DNA of 64,000 bases from Sialis fuliginosa (Eukaryota; Arthropoda; Insecta; Megaloptera; Sialidae). Both the position numbers and the translations under genes were made by a program. Below the pieces are notes generated by a model. It had not been told where the DNA came from, ran no database searches, and saw nothing but the letters and a program-made list of their open reading frames with translations. Of this stretch, positions 11,801 through 21,900 are shown one piece after another. The stretch is taken from positions 22,003,248-22,067,247 of the forward strand of contig OY540811.1 of NCBI GenBank assembly GCA_961205875.1, written 5' to 3'. Position 1 is the stretch's first letter. Each line of letters opens with the position of its first letter.

Positions 11801-12103
11801 TCAACTTCCCGTACCATACCAAATAATTATTATGTAAAAACTTACTCTGACATTCATTTTCTTTCCTTTTAATATAGCTCCGTGTTCATTCTCAATTGCC
11901 GCTAAAGCACTTTCTTCACTTTCAAATTGTACAAATCCAAAATGCCACTGAACTAGTATACCCAAAATTTTTCCATATTTTTTAAATCTTTCATCAATTT
12001 CCTCCTCTGTAGTTTCTTTTTCTAAATTTCCGATATATATTCTTGATGCTGCTGTTGTAGGATCTTTCATCATAGATTTGTCTCTTTGTAGTAGATTATC
12101 CAT
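8227..12103 (-). CDS. NCOA5: NCOA5/neosin-like RNA-binding coregulator, complete five-exon gene
   Basis: Exons 11846-12103, 9770-9939, 9368-9496, 8969-9168 and 8227-8825 join in frame to 1356 bases, 451 residues plus stop. The N-terminus is an RRM (about residues 20-86) with RNP2 IYIGNL and RNP1 FGFVQF. A low-complexity Gly/Arg linker (RPRGGGNVGGGG) follows, then a conserved module beginning DCEIIVVSKAL and continuing EYAEYIEMRLKNMGL, LFPNEDVPIGRVLANISSRG and YAILVTPQNEEHRS. This matches the anticodon-binding-like fold of vertebrate NCOA5 (coactivator independent of AF-2); Drosophila neosin is the probable fly counterpart. The C-terminal 150 residues are Ser/Thr/Ala-Pro-rich. In vertebrates the protein is nuclear and tunes nuclear-receptor transcription; its insect role is inferred. 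ATG at 12103 is the first in frame and precedes the RRM. It is divergent from mRpL52 on the other strand. Confidence 0.9.
8969..9168 (-). CDS. NCOA5: NCOA5 exon 4, conserved core module
   Basis: Acceptor ATTCACAG, donor CCACAAG|GTATTT. Encodes the most conserved part of the family: EYAEYIEMRLKNMGLTVDLL, PNEDVPIGRVLANI, then GCLYAILVTPQNEEHRSLT and LNILYGLPQ. The last base pairs with the first two of exon 5 to make Glu. Confidence 0.9.
9368..9496 (-). CDS. NCOA5: NCOA5 exon 3
   Basis: Acceptor CTTTTAG, donor TTTAAC|GTAAGT. Encodes RSPLDRDYHKFNNPTGSYSN and on to DRNDCEIIVVSKAL, the first strand and helix of the anticodon-binding-like module. Found by extending the frame between exons 2 and 4; both phases fit. 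Confidence 0.85.
9770..9939 (-). CDS. NCOA5: NCOA5 exon 2, low-complexity linker
   Basis: Acceptor TATTTTAG at 9940, donor AGATAG|GTAAGA. Encodes TAITGEGGKGKNMPNLLEGS through a Ser/Thr/Gln run to KKARTRPRGGGNVGGGG. The exon starts in phase 0 and leaves two bases, which fit exon 3. It is less conserved in look than its neighbours, as expected for a linker. Confidence 0.8.
10041..10583. mobile_element. Non-autonomous piggyBac-like element (TTAA-flanked)
   Basis: The left end GGGGGTAGACCAAGTTAGAA is inverted at the right end (reverse complement GGGGGCAGACTCAGTTGGGA). TTAA sits immediately outside both ends, at 10037-10040 and 10584-10587, the target site of piggyBac transposons. The 543-bp body has no transposase and includes internal phrases CCTCCGGATGAA and TTCATCCGGAG in inverted order. 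Terminal G/C triplets plus TTAA make a piggyBac-derived MITE the best call. Confidence 0.75.
10735..10920 (-). repeat. Dispersed repeat copy C
   Basis: Shares CTTCGCCATATTGAAGATAC, GAGAAGCTTTGTAATCGTTT and TGTTCTCCAATATCA with the block ending at 22440, in opposite orientation. The same GTTCTCC...GATCTTTC...TTTCAGGT series recurs at 32989-33042. Family unassigned. Confidence 0.6.
11060..11520. mobile_element. Inverted-repeat element in NCOA5 intron
   Basis: The left arm has AAAGTTCGGCTAATACGGAA, AGTCTGAGGGTCCTCTGTCA; the right arm (about 11460-11515) carries the complementary GACAGAGGACCCCCAGACTC and TCCGTATTAACCCAAAGTTC. Outer phrases ACTCTATTCTAAATAACTA and TATAGTTATTCAGAATAGGG form a second nested inverted pair. 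No protein. Probably a decayed foldback MITE. Confidence 0.55.
11846..12103 (-). CDS. NCOA5: NCOA5 exon 1, RRM
   Basis: 86 codons from the start MDNLLQRDKSMMKDP to GKKMNVR, ending in phase 0 at AGA|GTAAGT. It carries nearly the whole RRM: SRIYIGNLEKETTEEEI, then YGKILGILVQWHFGFVQF. The open frame continues into intron 1, so the donor decides the end. Confidence 0.9.
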
Positions 12104-12752
12104 TTTGTCTTTTAATAAATATGTATTTATTAAAAAGTTCCGAAATTACTTTTGTCAATGTATATTAGATGGTTAAGCTGGCTATTTTATTTATTTTATA
12201 AACGCATTTATATTTAGATGTATCATTCATTTACCTTGTAAATATACTTATGTATATTTAATATTTATCTTAAATTCATATTTACGATATAAATAACGTC
12301 GGGAACAAAAAATGCCGCTATACAAGTCTTGACATTGCGAAAATTCATAGATTAAGATTATTCTCTTTATTCTGTGGCTTATAAGTACATCTTTATTCTG
12401 TGATACAAATAACAATTTTCTCATAATTAATTGCTGAAAAACATTATTTAAGCAAAAATTTCTAATAAATAAAAATTTGTCTATTTCCGTCGATTTTTAA
12501 ATCAGCAAAAAGGATAGAAGCGGGGGTTAAATATTTTTTTCATTTCCTCCAATTTTTCCCCAGAGTCATAGAGCTCTATGTCTATGCCTAGAGTGTAGTT
12601 TTGAACACGCAAATGTTTTATGCGTTTTATGTTTTGACATGAGTCTGAATATGGTCTGAAGCTAATGTCAAATCGTCTGTCAAATTTAAAATTGTCAGAT
12701 GTGTTGTGTCGAGGTTTATTTTAGTGAAATATAAATTTAATTTTAATTCAAG
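12104..12752. promoter_or_regulatory. Head-to-head intergenic region, likely bidirectional promoter
   Basis: About 650 bp separates the start codons of NCOA5 (minus) and mRpL52 (plus), so both promoters must lie here unless a 5' exon is further off. No TATA box stands out in context. The stretch is AT-rich with short unique segments near 12480-12700. Inferred from gene arrangement only. Confidence 0.5.
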
Positions 12753-12798
12753 ATGTTATTAATCAAATTCCAAAGACAAAATGTTTTTTACATACATA
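12753..12798 (+). CDS. mRpL52: mRpL52 exon 1 (targeting peptide)
   Basis: Fifteen codons plus one base, starting AAGATG. The donor GTAATA at 12799 is not perfect but is the only nearby one whose phase fits the next exon; the leftover A joins AT to make Asn. Confidence 0.75.
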
Positions 12799-13213
12799 GT
12801 AATACTGACAGAGATTAGCTTGTAGTATTGAATTATAATATTTATTTTCCTTTTTAGATTTGTGGATAAAGTATGTTGGCTTAACCTCAAATATTCATAC
12901 AACATCTATAAATAATATAGATCAAGCTTGGAGAAAACAAAAAAGGATAGAAAGCAATCCTAATGTGTACGGACCTCTTACAAATAAACCAGATTATACG
13001 TTTCTTGATGGTAAACCAACTCCTATTGGTGTGCGTTACCGAAAAAGGCTGCAAAAACAGAAAGAAATGGCAGCAAAAATAGTAGAGTTAAATAATGAAA
13101 TCGATTTTGCAGTTACCAGACGTAAAGAAATTTTAGAAAAGCAACAACAAGATAGGGAAGAAATAATTAATAGTAAATTAAAATCAAAAGGACATTTGTT
13201 ATTAAAAAAGTAA
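12753..13213 (+). CDS. mRpL52: Mitochondrial large-subunit ribosomal protein mL52
   Basis: Two exons (12753-12798 and 12858-13213) join at CATA|GTAATA and TTTTTAG|ATTTG to give 133 residues plus stop. The N-terminus MLLIKFQRQNVFYIHN is short and basic/hydrophobic like a mitochondrial targeting peptide. Next come QAWRKQKRIESNPNVYGPLT and NKPDYTFLDGKPTPIG, which match the family signature (NPxxYGPLTxxPD(Y/W)xxxDGxPxP). A coiled-coil helix KQKEMAAKIVELNNEI and a Lys-rich end KLKSKGHLLLKK follow. Human MRPL52 is of similar length. The protein is a peripheral part of the mitochondrial 39S subunit. The in-frame TTG at 12860 is not the start; exon 1 supplies an ATG. A poly(A) signal AATAAA lies at 13278. 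Confidence 0.92.
12858..13213 (+). CDS. mRpL52: mRpL52 exon 2
   Basis: Acceptor CCTTTTTAG at 12849-12857 after a pyrimidine-rich tract; stop TAA at 13211-13213. It carries the whole conserved domain of the protein. Confidence 0.92.
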
Positions 13214-13277
13214 TTTGAAATATAATATAGTTCATATTTTTAATATATGTACATTTGTTTAGATTTTTGTAATTACA

Positions 13278-13283
13278 AATAAA
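13278..13283 (+). terminator. mRpL52 poly(A) signal
   Basis: AATAAA 65 bp after the stop codon in AT-rich 3' sequence. Hexamer identity and position fit a polyadenylation signal; the AT-rich background lowers its weight. Confidence 0.5.
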
Positions 13284-15512
13284 GAAGTACATAATTATAC
13301 ATAATACATATACATAATTATTTTATATCTAACATTGTTACATACATAGATTGTTTAGAAATATTTTCTCATTATATCATTAGTGACAGGGCCCTATTTT
13401 GGATCTGTGAACCCCTTGGCCCTAGGCTGAACATGTGGTGCGGGCTTTATTGGGATTTTTTGAAAATTAACCTGTAAAAAACGCATTTTTGAGCAATTTT
13501 GTAGCCGAAATTTTTTATTAAATTGTAAATTTTGTTACTGTACTGTATTTAAAAGATAATGAATTGATGAGATAATAAAAATGGAAAGAATTGAAAATCA
13601 TAAAGGTTTTCAGCATGAATTGTTATGAACAACTAGCCTAGCCTAATTGACTTAATATTTGAATTATCCCTTCTGTCAATAACTATGAACAACCTAAGTC
13701 TAAAATATTATAAATTGTTCATTTAAGGTTACGTATTACACAAAAAATATTGTTTCCAATATTTTTCTATGTAGTCTGTGTAAGCATGTATTTTATTTTA
13801 TTGGCTCTACTGTATCGTGTAGACGCTAGAAGGAAGTGAGTGGAAATAATATGACAACCGGCAACTATATTTAGATTTGTATACCTGAGACCTTAAATAA
13901 CAAAAATGCAAGGTGCCAGCAGCTGTTGTGGTTCATTTGCCCCCTTTGTAGCTCCCTCCAAGAATCTTATTTTATTAACAATAAAAAATATTTTCAACTT
14001 TACCTTTGTTGTTAATTAAATACTAATTTCGATAAAAAAATTAAGACAAGTGCATAAGCTATACTTGTACAATTAGTGTTCCATACCATCAGTCCCCCAC
14101 TCAAATTTTTGAAAATTTTGAAATACGTGTAGGTAAGGACAAAAGTTGTTCCTTATATCTTGAGAAATATTTTTGTCGAAAACTTTTTCTTAAAATAAAT
14201 TGTTCAGCAGTTATAAGGAAATAAACAATTAAATTGTTTATAACAATTGATCGCGTAGAATTTTTCATACCTGATAAATTTGGCTACATCTAATTCTCAT
14301 TATCTTATCATGGTTTTTTTCATATTTTTCTGAGCGATCTTTTAGGTAATATGGGTGGGGGACAGCAATTTTTAAACGTTTTTCCCGAAAAATGTTTTAA
14401 AAAATGCATAAAAAATATATCATATATATAAAAATATATATTATATATATTCGTGCTTCAATAAGCTTTCATTTGACACCCTACACGATTCCCTTAATTT
14501 TTTTTTAATTTCCCAATTTACCCCCTGAATAAAAATTCAAAATTTTCACGTCTATAATTGGGCCACTATATCTGTGCTAAATTATTATTTTTAACAGGCC
14601 CCCAAACCAATATTTTATAAACTTACTGTAATAATATTATCAAAATTTAATTTAAATTTAATTACTCACCAGGATATTGGCGGAGGCCTTAAATTAGTAT
14701 TTTATAAACTCATTATTGTAGTAAGAATACCGATATTTAAATTTGATGCCATTTTGGGGAATACCGGTGTGAAGATATGTATAATAATAAATCTTGTTTA
14801 TTCATCTCTGTAATTTATTGTGATTTCTTTTTGAATTTATTGTTTTGAATTGTATATGCCGACTCTTCATTATACTGATGGGGGCGAGATTTTCATAACC
14901 AGTGTTGAATCTAAGGTAGGTCTGGGTATGGGTCATGCAAGGCTGTAACTAGAAGCTCTGTGGCCCCGGGGGTAGCAAGTGACCAAGTTAATAATTATTA
15001 TTTTAAATTACCTTTTTTTGTTCCTCAATCTTGCCAACCCCAATTTTTCCTCTGGTGCGGGGGGGCCCCGGGACATTGCCCCGGTGGTAGTTACGACCCT
15101 GGGGTCATAAATTATTCGAGTTACAGCTGTGATCTGACGTGAGGGTAAACGATTTTCAAATATTGGATATTCGTGCATTTGAATGTAACTGCCCTTTTTG
15201 CCTATAGGATAATGCGACGCTGTTTAAAACTAATTTAAAAGTTGTCTGTTGATCGGCAATACCTAACCTGTGTGAGTAAATATTGATCAATGCCATTTTT
15301 TTACAAATTATTATTATTATTTTTTTTGGCCTTCCATGCTTGATGATTAGCCAAAATTATTATTGCGTTAAATTTATTAATTGAAAAAAATGTTCGTCGC
15401 GTGTTCCAGAATAATATAATGTTCTATAGATGTATTTTGTATTTAGAAATTAATACAAATATAGTAATAGTTTGATTCTAATAAATAGTTAATGAAATAA
15501 CATCACATTATT
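13284..15512. other. Intergenic region between mRpL52 and beat (convergent)
   Basis: No gene is visible. The part at 13380-14800 contains C- or G-rich phrases (GGGCCCTATTTTGG, GGCCCCCAAACC) unlike the background, consistent with decayed repeats. A MITE-like piece sits at 14940-15112. Tandem ATATATA runs occur at 14410-14450. Confidence 0.45.
14940..15112. mobile_element. MITE-like fragment, copy 1
   Basis: Edges AGGCTGTAACTAGAAGCTCT and CCCCGGTGGTAGTTACGACC face inward as imperfect inverted repeats, with GGGGCCCCGGGA inside. The same phrases recur at 58306-58489. The 60-codon open frame here is an artefact of the G/C-rich ends. Confidence 0.6.
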
Positions 15513-15534
15513 TTATTGTTTAGTAGTGTGTACT

Positions 15535-15734
15535 NNNNNNNNNNNNNNNNNNNNNNNNNNNNNNNNNNNNNNNNNNNNNNNNNNNNNNNNNNNNNNNNNN
15601 NNNNNNNNNNNNNNNNNNNNNNNNNNNNNNNNNNNNNNNNNNNNNNNNNNNNNNNNNNNNNNNNNNNNNNNNNNNNNNNNNNNNNNNNNNNNNNNNNNNN
15701 NNNNNNNNNNNNNNNNNNNNNNNNNNNNNNNNNN
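15535..15734. other. Assembly gap, 200 N
   Basis: Exactly 200 N, so the true gap length is probably unknown. It interrupts the last visible beat exon; all long frames running across it are artefacts. Confidence 0.98.
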
Positions 15735-15932
15735 TTCCCGGTTATCCACTAAGGGTGCGACGCGCTGTTGCACCATGGAGTCTCGCCCCGTCGAGATGGT
15801 AGCCACACATCGGACCTGTATTCGGCCGAGACTGCTGAAGTGCTCGGGGCCGACCGTGAATCTCAACCCAGCCACTGTAGTCAGTAGTCCGTGTGGCGGC
15901 TGTTGGAGTACTGCTTCGTACTCTGATCCCAT
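15735..15932 (-). CDS. beat: beat exon, second half of Ig2, cut by the gap
   Basis: Acceptor CTCGTTCCAG, then MGSEYEAVLQQPPHGLLTTV, AGLRFTVGPEHFSSLGRIQV, and RCVATISTGRDSMVQQRVA. Frame chosen because it continues phase 0 from the previous exon and supplies the second Ig2 Cys. The other open frame over the same bases (15742-16032) is wrong. The exon end and the tail (GPI signal, membrane helix or simple secretion) are hidden in the N run. Confidence 0.85.
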
Positions 15933-18900
15933 CTGGAACGAGAGAAATAAGTCCCTGTTCAATTGTAATCTCTGTACAAGACATCCCACATATATTCTGA
16001 TATAAATAAGGCTGAAGGGATAAATTTATCACATTTATTTTATTAATAATTCCCTCATGTCCGTGGTAAATTTAATAAATTTTGAAACGTAGTAGCGTTA
16101 AGTGCCTGCAACGCGTGTAGAGGATGATTTAATCGTTTTGAGGGGGGGGGGGGTATGTACCGAAACGTCACACCTCCAATTGAATTCAAAATATTTTTTA
16201 TATACTTTCTTCTAATTGTAAGATATTAAGTAGGAATATTACACGTATGATATTCTAACCAAATACTTATAGCAGTGAATATAACATACAATTGGTAAAC
16301 TAATAATGTAAATATAATATGTACCTCATACCTATAGGTATATATATTGCAAGACAAAAGGGCATAATAATAACTGTCGGGCATAATATTTTAGTAGTGC
16401 ACTGCACGATTTTTTTTACATAATGGTTTATTTAGTGTTTGAGTTCAGTTCTGCAGAGCTCCTTAGCAAACTTTGCAGTTGAAGGAAACCTCAAGTATTC
16501 ATCAATAAACTAGCACTGGATTGATCAAACCACTGCATTCCTTACTGATATATATCAAGGAGCAAGGGATAGCGAGAAATAGTTTAAATATTCAAACATA
16601 CATACATACAGAAGCTTGAAAATAGAGTAAATATTTCACAAGATCAACGAATCGATTCTTGGGACTTTGGTAATTTATCAGCCTTAATAGTTAGGATGTT
16701 TTGTTCTTTCGTTTTTCTAACTTATTTATCGAACTGTAGCAGACATAGTGTCTTTCTGCTTGGATTTTTCAAAACTTATATGTACATGTGTAGTGCATTT
16801 TAAGTTACATAGCTTATTAAACATTTAAAATATGACCCTGCCTCGATTTCAAAATTTTAATATACCTATATATATATGTATATTATTATATATATATCGT
16901 CATTTTATATGTAGAGATACTCTTCATCAAATATGAATATAATTTTTAAAATTCGAACACTTACAGATCAGACAATGTTTATCGGTTTATGTAAAAATTA
17001 AAAAGTATATTTATAATTTAGGGAGTTAAGATTTTTAAATGCGGTCGATTGAAATAACAGAAGTAGAGTAGTATATATTATATTCTTTGTTAGGAACTTT
17101 AACAATTTCGATGCTTATATAAATATGTTATAAATTATATCTACGAAATAGTGAGAAAATGAATTATTTTTGGTAGATAATAATATAATTTTAATAAAAA
17201 TAATAAATTACTGTACATTAAATATGTTATTACAATAATAGTTTGTTTATAGAATATTTAATTAAAAATGAATTAATCAAAACATTTACGTACCATTACA
17301 CATACATAGTTTTGATTAAACGGAAAGCATAAGTGTTAAATTATTCCATATATGCATTGTTAAGTTTTGCATTAAGTGCAAACCATATTAATCATTTAAA
17401 GTTTTCCTTTTCTATGGCGGTCATTTTAGTCCCAGCCTTAATACTATACTGGTAGAGTTATATTACACTAACATAAGATATTAGAAGATGATAACTGGTG
17501 TCCAAAATGGCCACTCAAGTATTCAGAAGCAGATTACCGAGTTGATTACTTGAGAACTTACCTGATAATCGTTAACATACCACCTCAATTTCGCCGGCGG
17601 GTAGGATTTCCCGGAGGTGCAGTTGAGGCTAACAACATCCCCCACTTTGTACACGCGTTCCTCGCTAGATATCTGTGGACCTTCTTGAGGCAATGCTGAA
17701 AAACAAATACGCTCGTCAATAAAAAAACACACCGTTTTGCTTTTTTGTTTTTGTGCAAAATTGGTTGATTAGTGATAATTGATTAAATTTTAACTGTTTT
17801 TAAAATAGATTTTATATTTATAAATTTATTAAATATGTTTAAAGAAATAAATTAATAGGGAATCCAATTAATATATATTAAGTAAAATATAGTGAGTTAC
17901 AATTTTTTTTCTTTAAAATAAATTAAATTATCAAGTTATTTAAGATTTGTTAGAATTTGAAATAAAAAAATGATTTTTAAAATTTTGAGTTTTTTACGTT
18001 AATTTTATTTCTTACACTAGTTTACTAGTTTTATGAAGATACTTATCAGTTAAAATAATAAGATAGTCACTCACAAAAGTTTCAAGTGCTTGTGTACATA
18101 TGGTACTTATGAAAAATTCTATAGTTTTATGAAGACAGTATAAATTTAAATGCAAAATGCAGTTTCCACATTTCTCTACGTTGGGTTCATGAAACTAGTT
18201 TATGTCGCCTGAATATAGTTTCTTGGCATGTGACTCGCTTAGCAATTACAATCTTTAGGTAAATAATAATAGAGGAAGTTATTGTTGCAGTGGTGCGCCA
18301 CTGAGTATGAAATAAATTTAGACTAATCAAAAGATAAATACGGAAAATTGTAAAATAGTGTTAAAATTAAAGTTGTAATCTACATATTGTCGTTAAGCTC
18401 GCGCGATTGCTGTCATTTCGGCAGGTCCGTTCGAAGTGCTGCTTATGAATATTTAATTTACAAACAACATGTAACGAAGCCATTACGTCACAACATGGCC
18501 GCACGGTTTGGCGCGCTGCTGTAGTTCACGGACGCGGCCGCTTGCGGCGCTGGCGTCGTGATTGCATGCACATTATTCATTGTGCTAACGTTTCGTGTAT
18601 ACCACGGGCGTCACTCGGATAATTTAGAGCTTTAATTTAGGGTTTAAGGGTAGAGAAGTGGGCACGTTAATTTCCGGACGAATACGTAAGTAATAGCTGG
18701 TACAATACACGTAAGAGTCAAAAGAATAATGAACAAACTACAGACCACAATGCGTTGTACCTACTCGACAACTTTGTCGATTGTTGGATTGAATAAATAA
18801 TAGGTTATTTAGAATTCTCGTTAAGTGCTGCTCATAAAATCGTCCAGTCACGACCAGAATATATCGATCTAATTAGTAATTACCGAGTTTGCTCTACACA

Positions 18901-21900
18901 AGAATGTCTCGTACGCTGTTATTAAGTTTTGGCATGTTATTTTTGACAATAACACTGTATTCGTGTTCATTCCCCACTACGCGTTCGACGCTCGTAAAAA
19001 TTACTACTTAATAAATTTTGTTTCAGTTTTATTGGCTTGTTTATAAACATTCAAGTGTCTTTAATTAATTATTGTAATAAAAATAAAACGTTAATTCATT
19101 AAAATAAATTCAAATTGTTTTCACTAAAAATAAATTAAATATCATGTACCTGAGTACAAAATATTATTGAAACAGGGGTTATTGAAAAGTAATTATTTTA
19201 ACCCGTAGTTACTTAGGCGTTTTTACAGTAGCATAGCGGCTGGTGATGTAATTTCACAGAAGGATTTAAACAATTTAAATCAGATATCTTTAATTAACAT
19301 TATGCATTTATTTTTAATTTGCTAAAATAGTGAAATTAAAGTATAGATCTGGAATAAATATTCATTTGCTGGTTCCTCGTTCCTCTTAAGATTACAATGG
19401 ATGTGGACGAACTCGTCAGAACAATCGAACAATGGAACTGTAATGAGAATGTTTACAGCACCTGTGCCTTGATCTTCAGATGACGCACGAATACGTCAGA
19501 ACAAGTTAGTCGTTCAAAACATATAAACATAGATAATGGACTGCGCATTTGACTCGGTAATAGAGCCTTGTCAAAAGAAAGAGATAGAAAACGGTTTAGG
19601 ATATACTTGTCCTTTTTTAAACAGTTGTGTATATTTCAATATTATTAGAAAAAGAAATAGATACATCCCAAACCTACCGCATCTTTCTGTAAAGCGCCAA
19701 GGCTTAAAAGTTCGTCAAAACATGCTATACTGTAACATTAGCCTAAGTGTCTAAAATGTTTATTTTAAATGCGAACGATATGTAACTAAAATTATGTTGG
19801 TAGATACATTTATTTTAATTATACTTTAATAGTAAAATATTATTGAGTATAATTTACATTATAAATTAAATTATAAAGCCACATACACCATAATAACAAA
19901 TCAATTTTGCAATTAAAATAATAACAACAATATAACTAATTAGCATAAGAGTAGAGAATGACGTTGCCCAGCAACCCCCTTCCTTTTGGCAATGCATATA
20001 TTAATCAAATTTGTTACTACCCACATAATATAGATATACATATTTTATGGCTATAAATGTATATATTTATTAGTTTTGTTAGATTAAGTCCAATATTATC
20101 ACGTTTTAATAAACAGTGAAAGAATTAAATTGCGCTTATAATTTTTTGAAAATGTTTTTTGGAGACTTGCAAATTCAAATTATATCAAGAAATGTTTGCA
20201 GTTTTTTATACGAATTTTAGTAGCATTGGGTAGTTTTATGAATAGATGGTTAAGTATATTCTAAACAAGAGTGGACTGGCTATTTAATTTTTAGCTCCGA
20301 TAGTACCCAATTTTCAATTAAAACTTTTTAGTACCCCAGTAATATATTTATTTAAATTTAACGTTTCGTTATGTACAAAATAACGTTTTATAGAGAATAT
20401 AATATTTAATTGAATACTAGATATTTGTGTAAGTTCACCCCTAATTCTAACAATGGAATTTCCGCACAGTTAAAAAAGAAACAATTATACATTTTTGTTG
20501 CAAAGTAGTATAAATTATATGTTTTTCTCTAATTCATGTGGAAGAAATTAATAACTGTTCACAATATGTATATTGTGTTTTTCCGTCTCGAAACTATTAT
20601 CTTATGAGGTCAGTATCTCATATACTTTGTTTAGAAGCTGATTAAAGTTACAATAATTTTCTTTGGTACAAAAACATCTAAAATTACTCTATTTTGATAA
20701 AAACAAGAAACTAAAATAGAGACATGGACTCGCAAACCTACAGGACTACTGCGGTTTACTTTTGTAAATAAGATTAAAATTAATCTTTTAGTTTTACGGT
20801 AACGTATAAAATAAAGTACATATTTGGATAGTGAGATGTAATTCTCCTAAAAATATGTAGAGAACATTTTTTAAAGTTACTCGACTAAAAAGTAAAGCAG
20901 TAACATCTCCGTTTATTTAACGTACCTTATTTTTTATTTTAAATTACATTAACATTTCACCTTCTTCTGTTAGTATTTAAGAGACACAGTATTTTACTTA
21001 TCTATGTATAATATAATAATTCTATGGTTATATTTTTATTAGCATGAAAATTAAATATTTTTATTATTTTCTATATAAATTCTGATTAGAAAATATTGTA
21101 GATTTTCTGTAAATAAAAAAAAAAAAAGAGAAATAAAAAAAAAGAAAATTGTTTGTGTACTGTAAAATGTTATCTAAGATCATTAATATTAAATGATATG
21201 TGAAAATATGAAGGTAAGGTTAGTAAAAAATACTGCTAAATTCCTCATGTTAATATTAAACCCTAAAAAACAACAAAATGTCCTTACAGATGCAAGATAT
21301 ACTTTATCACTCAACAAAAGAATTCGTGGAAAAATCAGTAAATTTCTTTTATCTTAAACGTTCTTATAAATATCTTCTAGGTTTTCTGAATCATTATAAA
21401 TAGCGAGATAAAAGTCTTTCTTACAGACAACGTCCATGCGTCCTTCGCCGTGGACAGACGTGAAGGAGGGGGCCTCCGCCGAAACTTCACATCTGTAAAC
21501 CCCCCGTGCTTTCAGGTTCACTGAATGCAAGAGGACTTGTTGACTATCGGACCGATGATGCTGCAAATAGAAATGTACAAGTCAAAGAACGCTCCATCTC
21601 TAAATGTCGGTGTCTTTTGAAATATATTGTTTCATGCATCAAAGTAAGAATCGTGAAAGAAAAATAGAATAACTGGTATAAATAGCTGTAAAGGGTGTGT
21701 CCTGTAATTGGCACTATTTTTGTAAGTGTGTATCTAAAATATACAAATGTGAACTCGAAGAGAATATTCAAACATTTCTATCTAATAGTTATTGTAATCG
21801 ATTTTATAAAAAAACATCTGCCAAGTAAATGCACAGTGCTTCCTCGTGCAAAATTCACCTAAGGTAGTTAATTATTCAACAATTTAAATAAACCGATAGT

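Larger units (their letters stand above)
9940..11845 (-). other. NCOA5 intron 1, colonised by repeats
   Basis: The 1.9-kb intron carries a piggyBac-like MITE (10041-10583), a fragment of a dispersed repeat (10735-10920) and an inverted-repeat element (11060-11520). Nothing in it looks like an exon. The 96-codon plus frame at 10332-10622 lies within the MITE and is not a gene. Confidence 0.6.
17696..21424 (-). other. beat intron between Ig1 and Ig2
   Basis: 3.7 kb. Contains a compact CpG-rich island (18390-18610) and short plus-strand frames with signal-peptide-like or Cys-containing sequence just downstream of it, discussed as a finding. The rest is AT-rich with an A-rich run at 21114-21145. 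Confidence 0.5.

Noticed and set aside
15513-16032. Long frames of 78-159 codons across the N run on both strands
   Set aside because: N codons cannot show stops. Only the frame continuous with the beat Ig2 exon is supported, from 15932 down to the gap.
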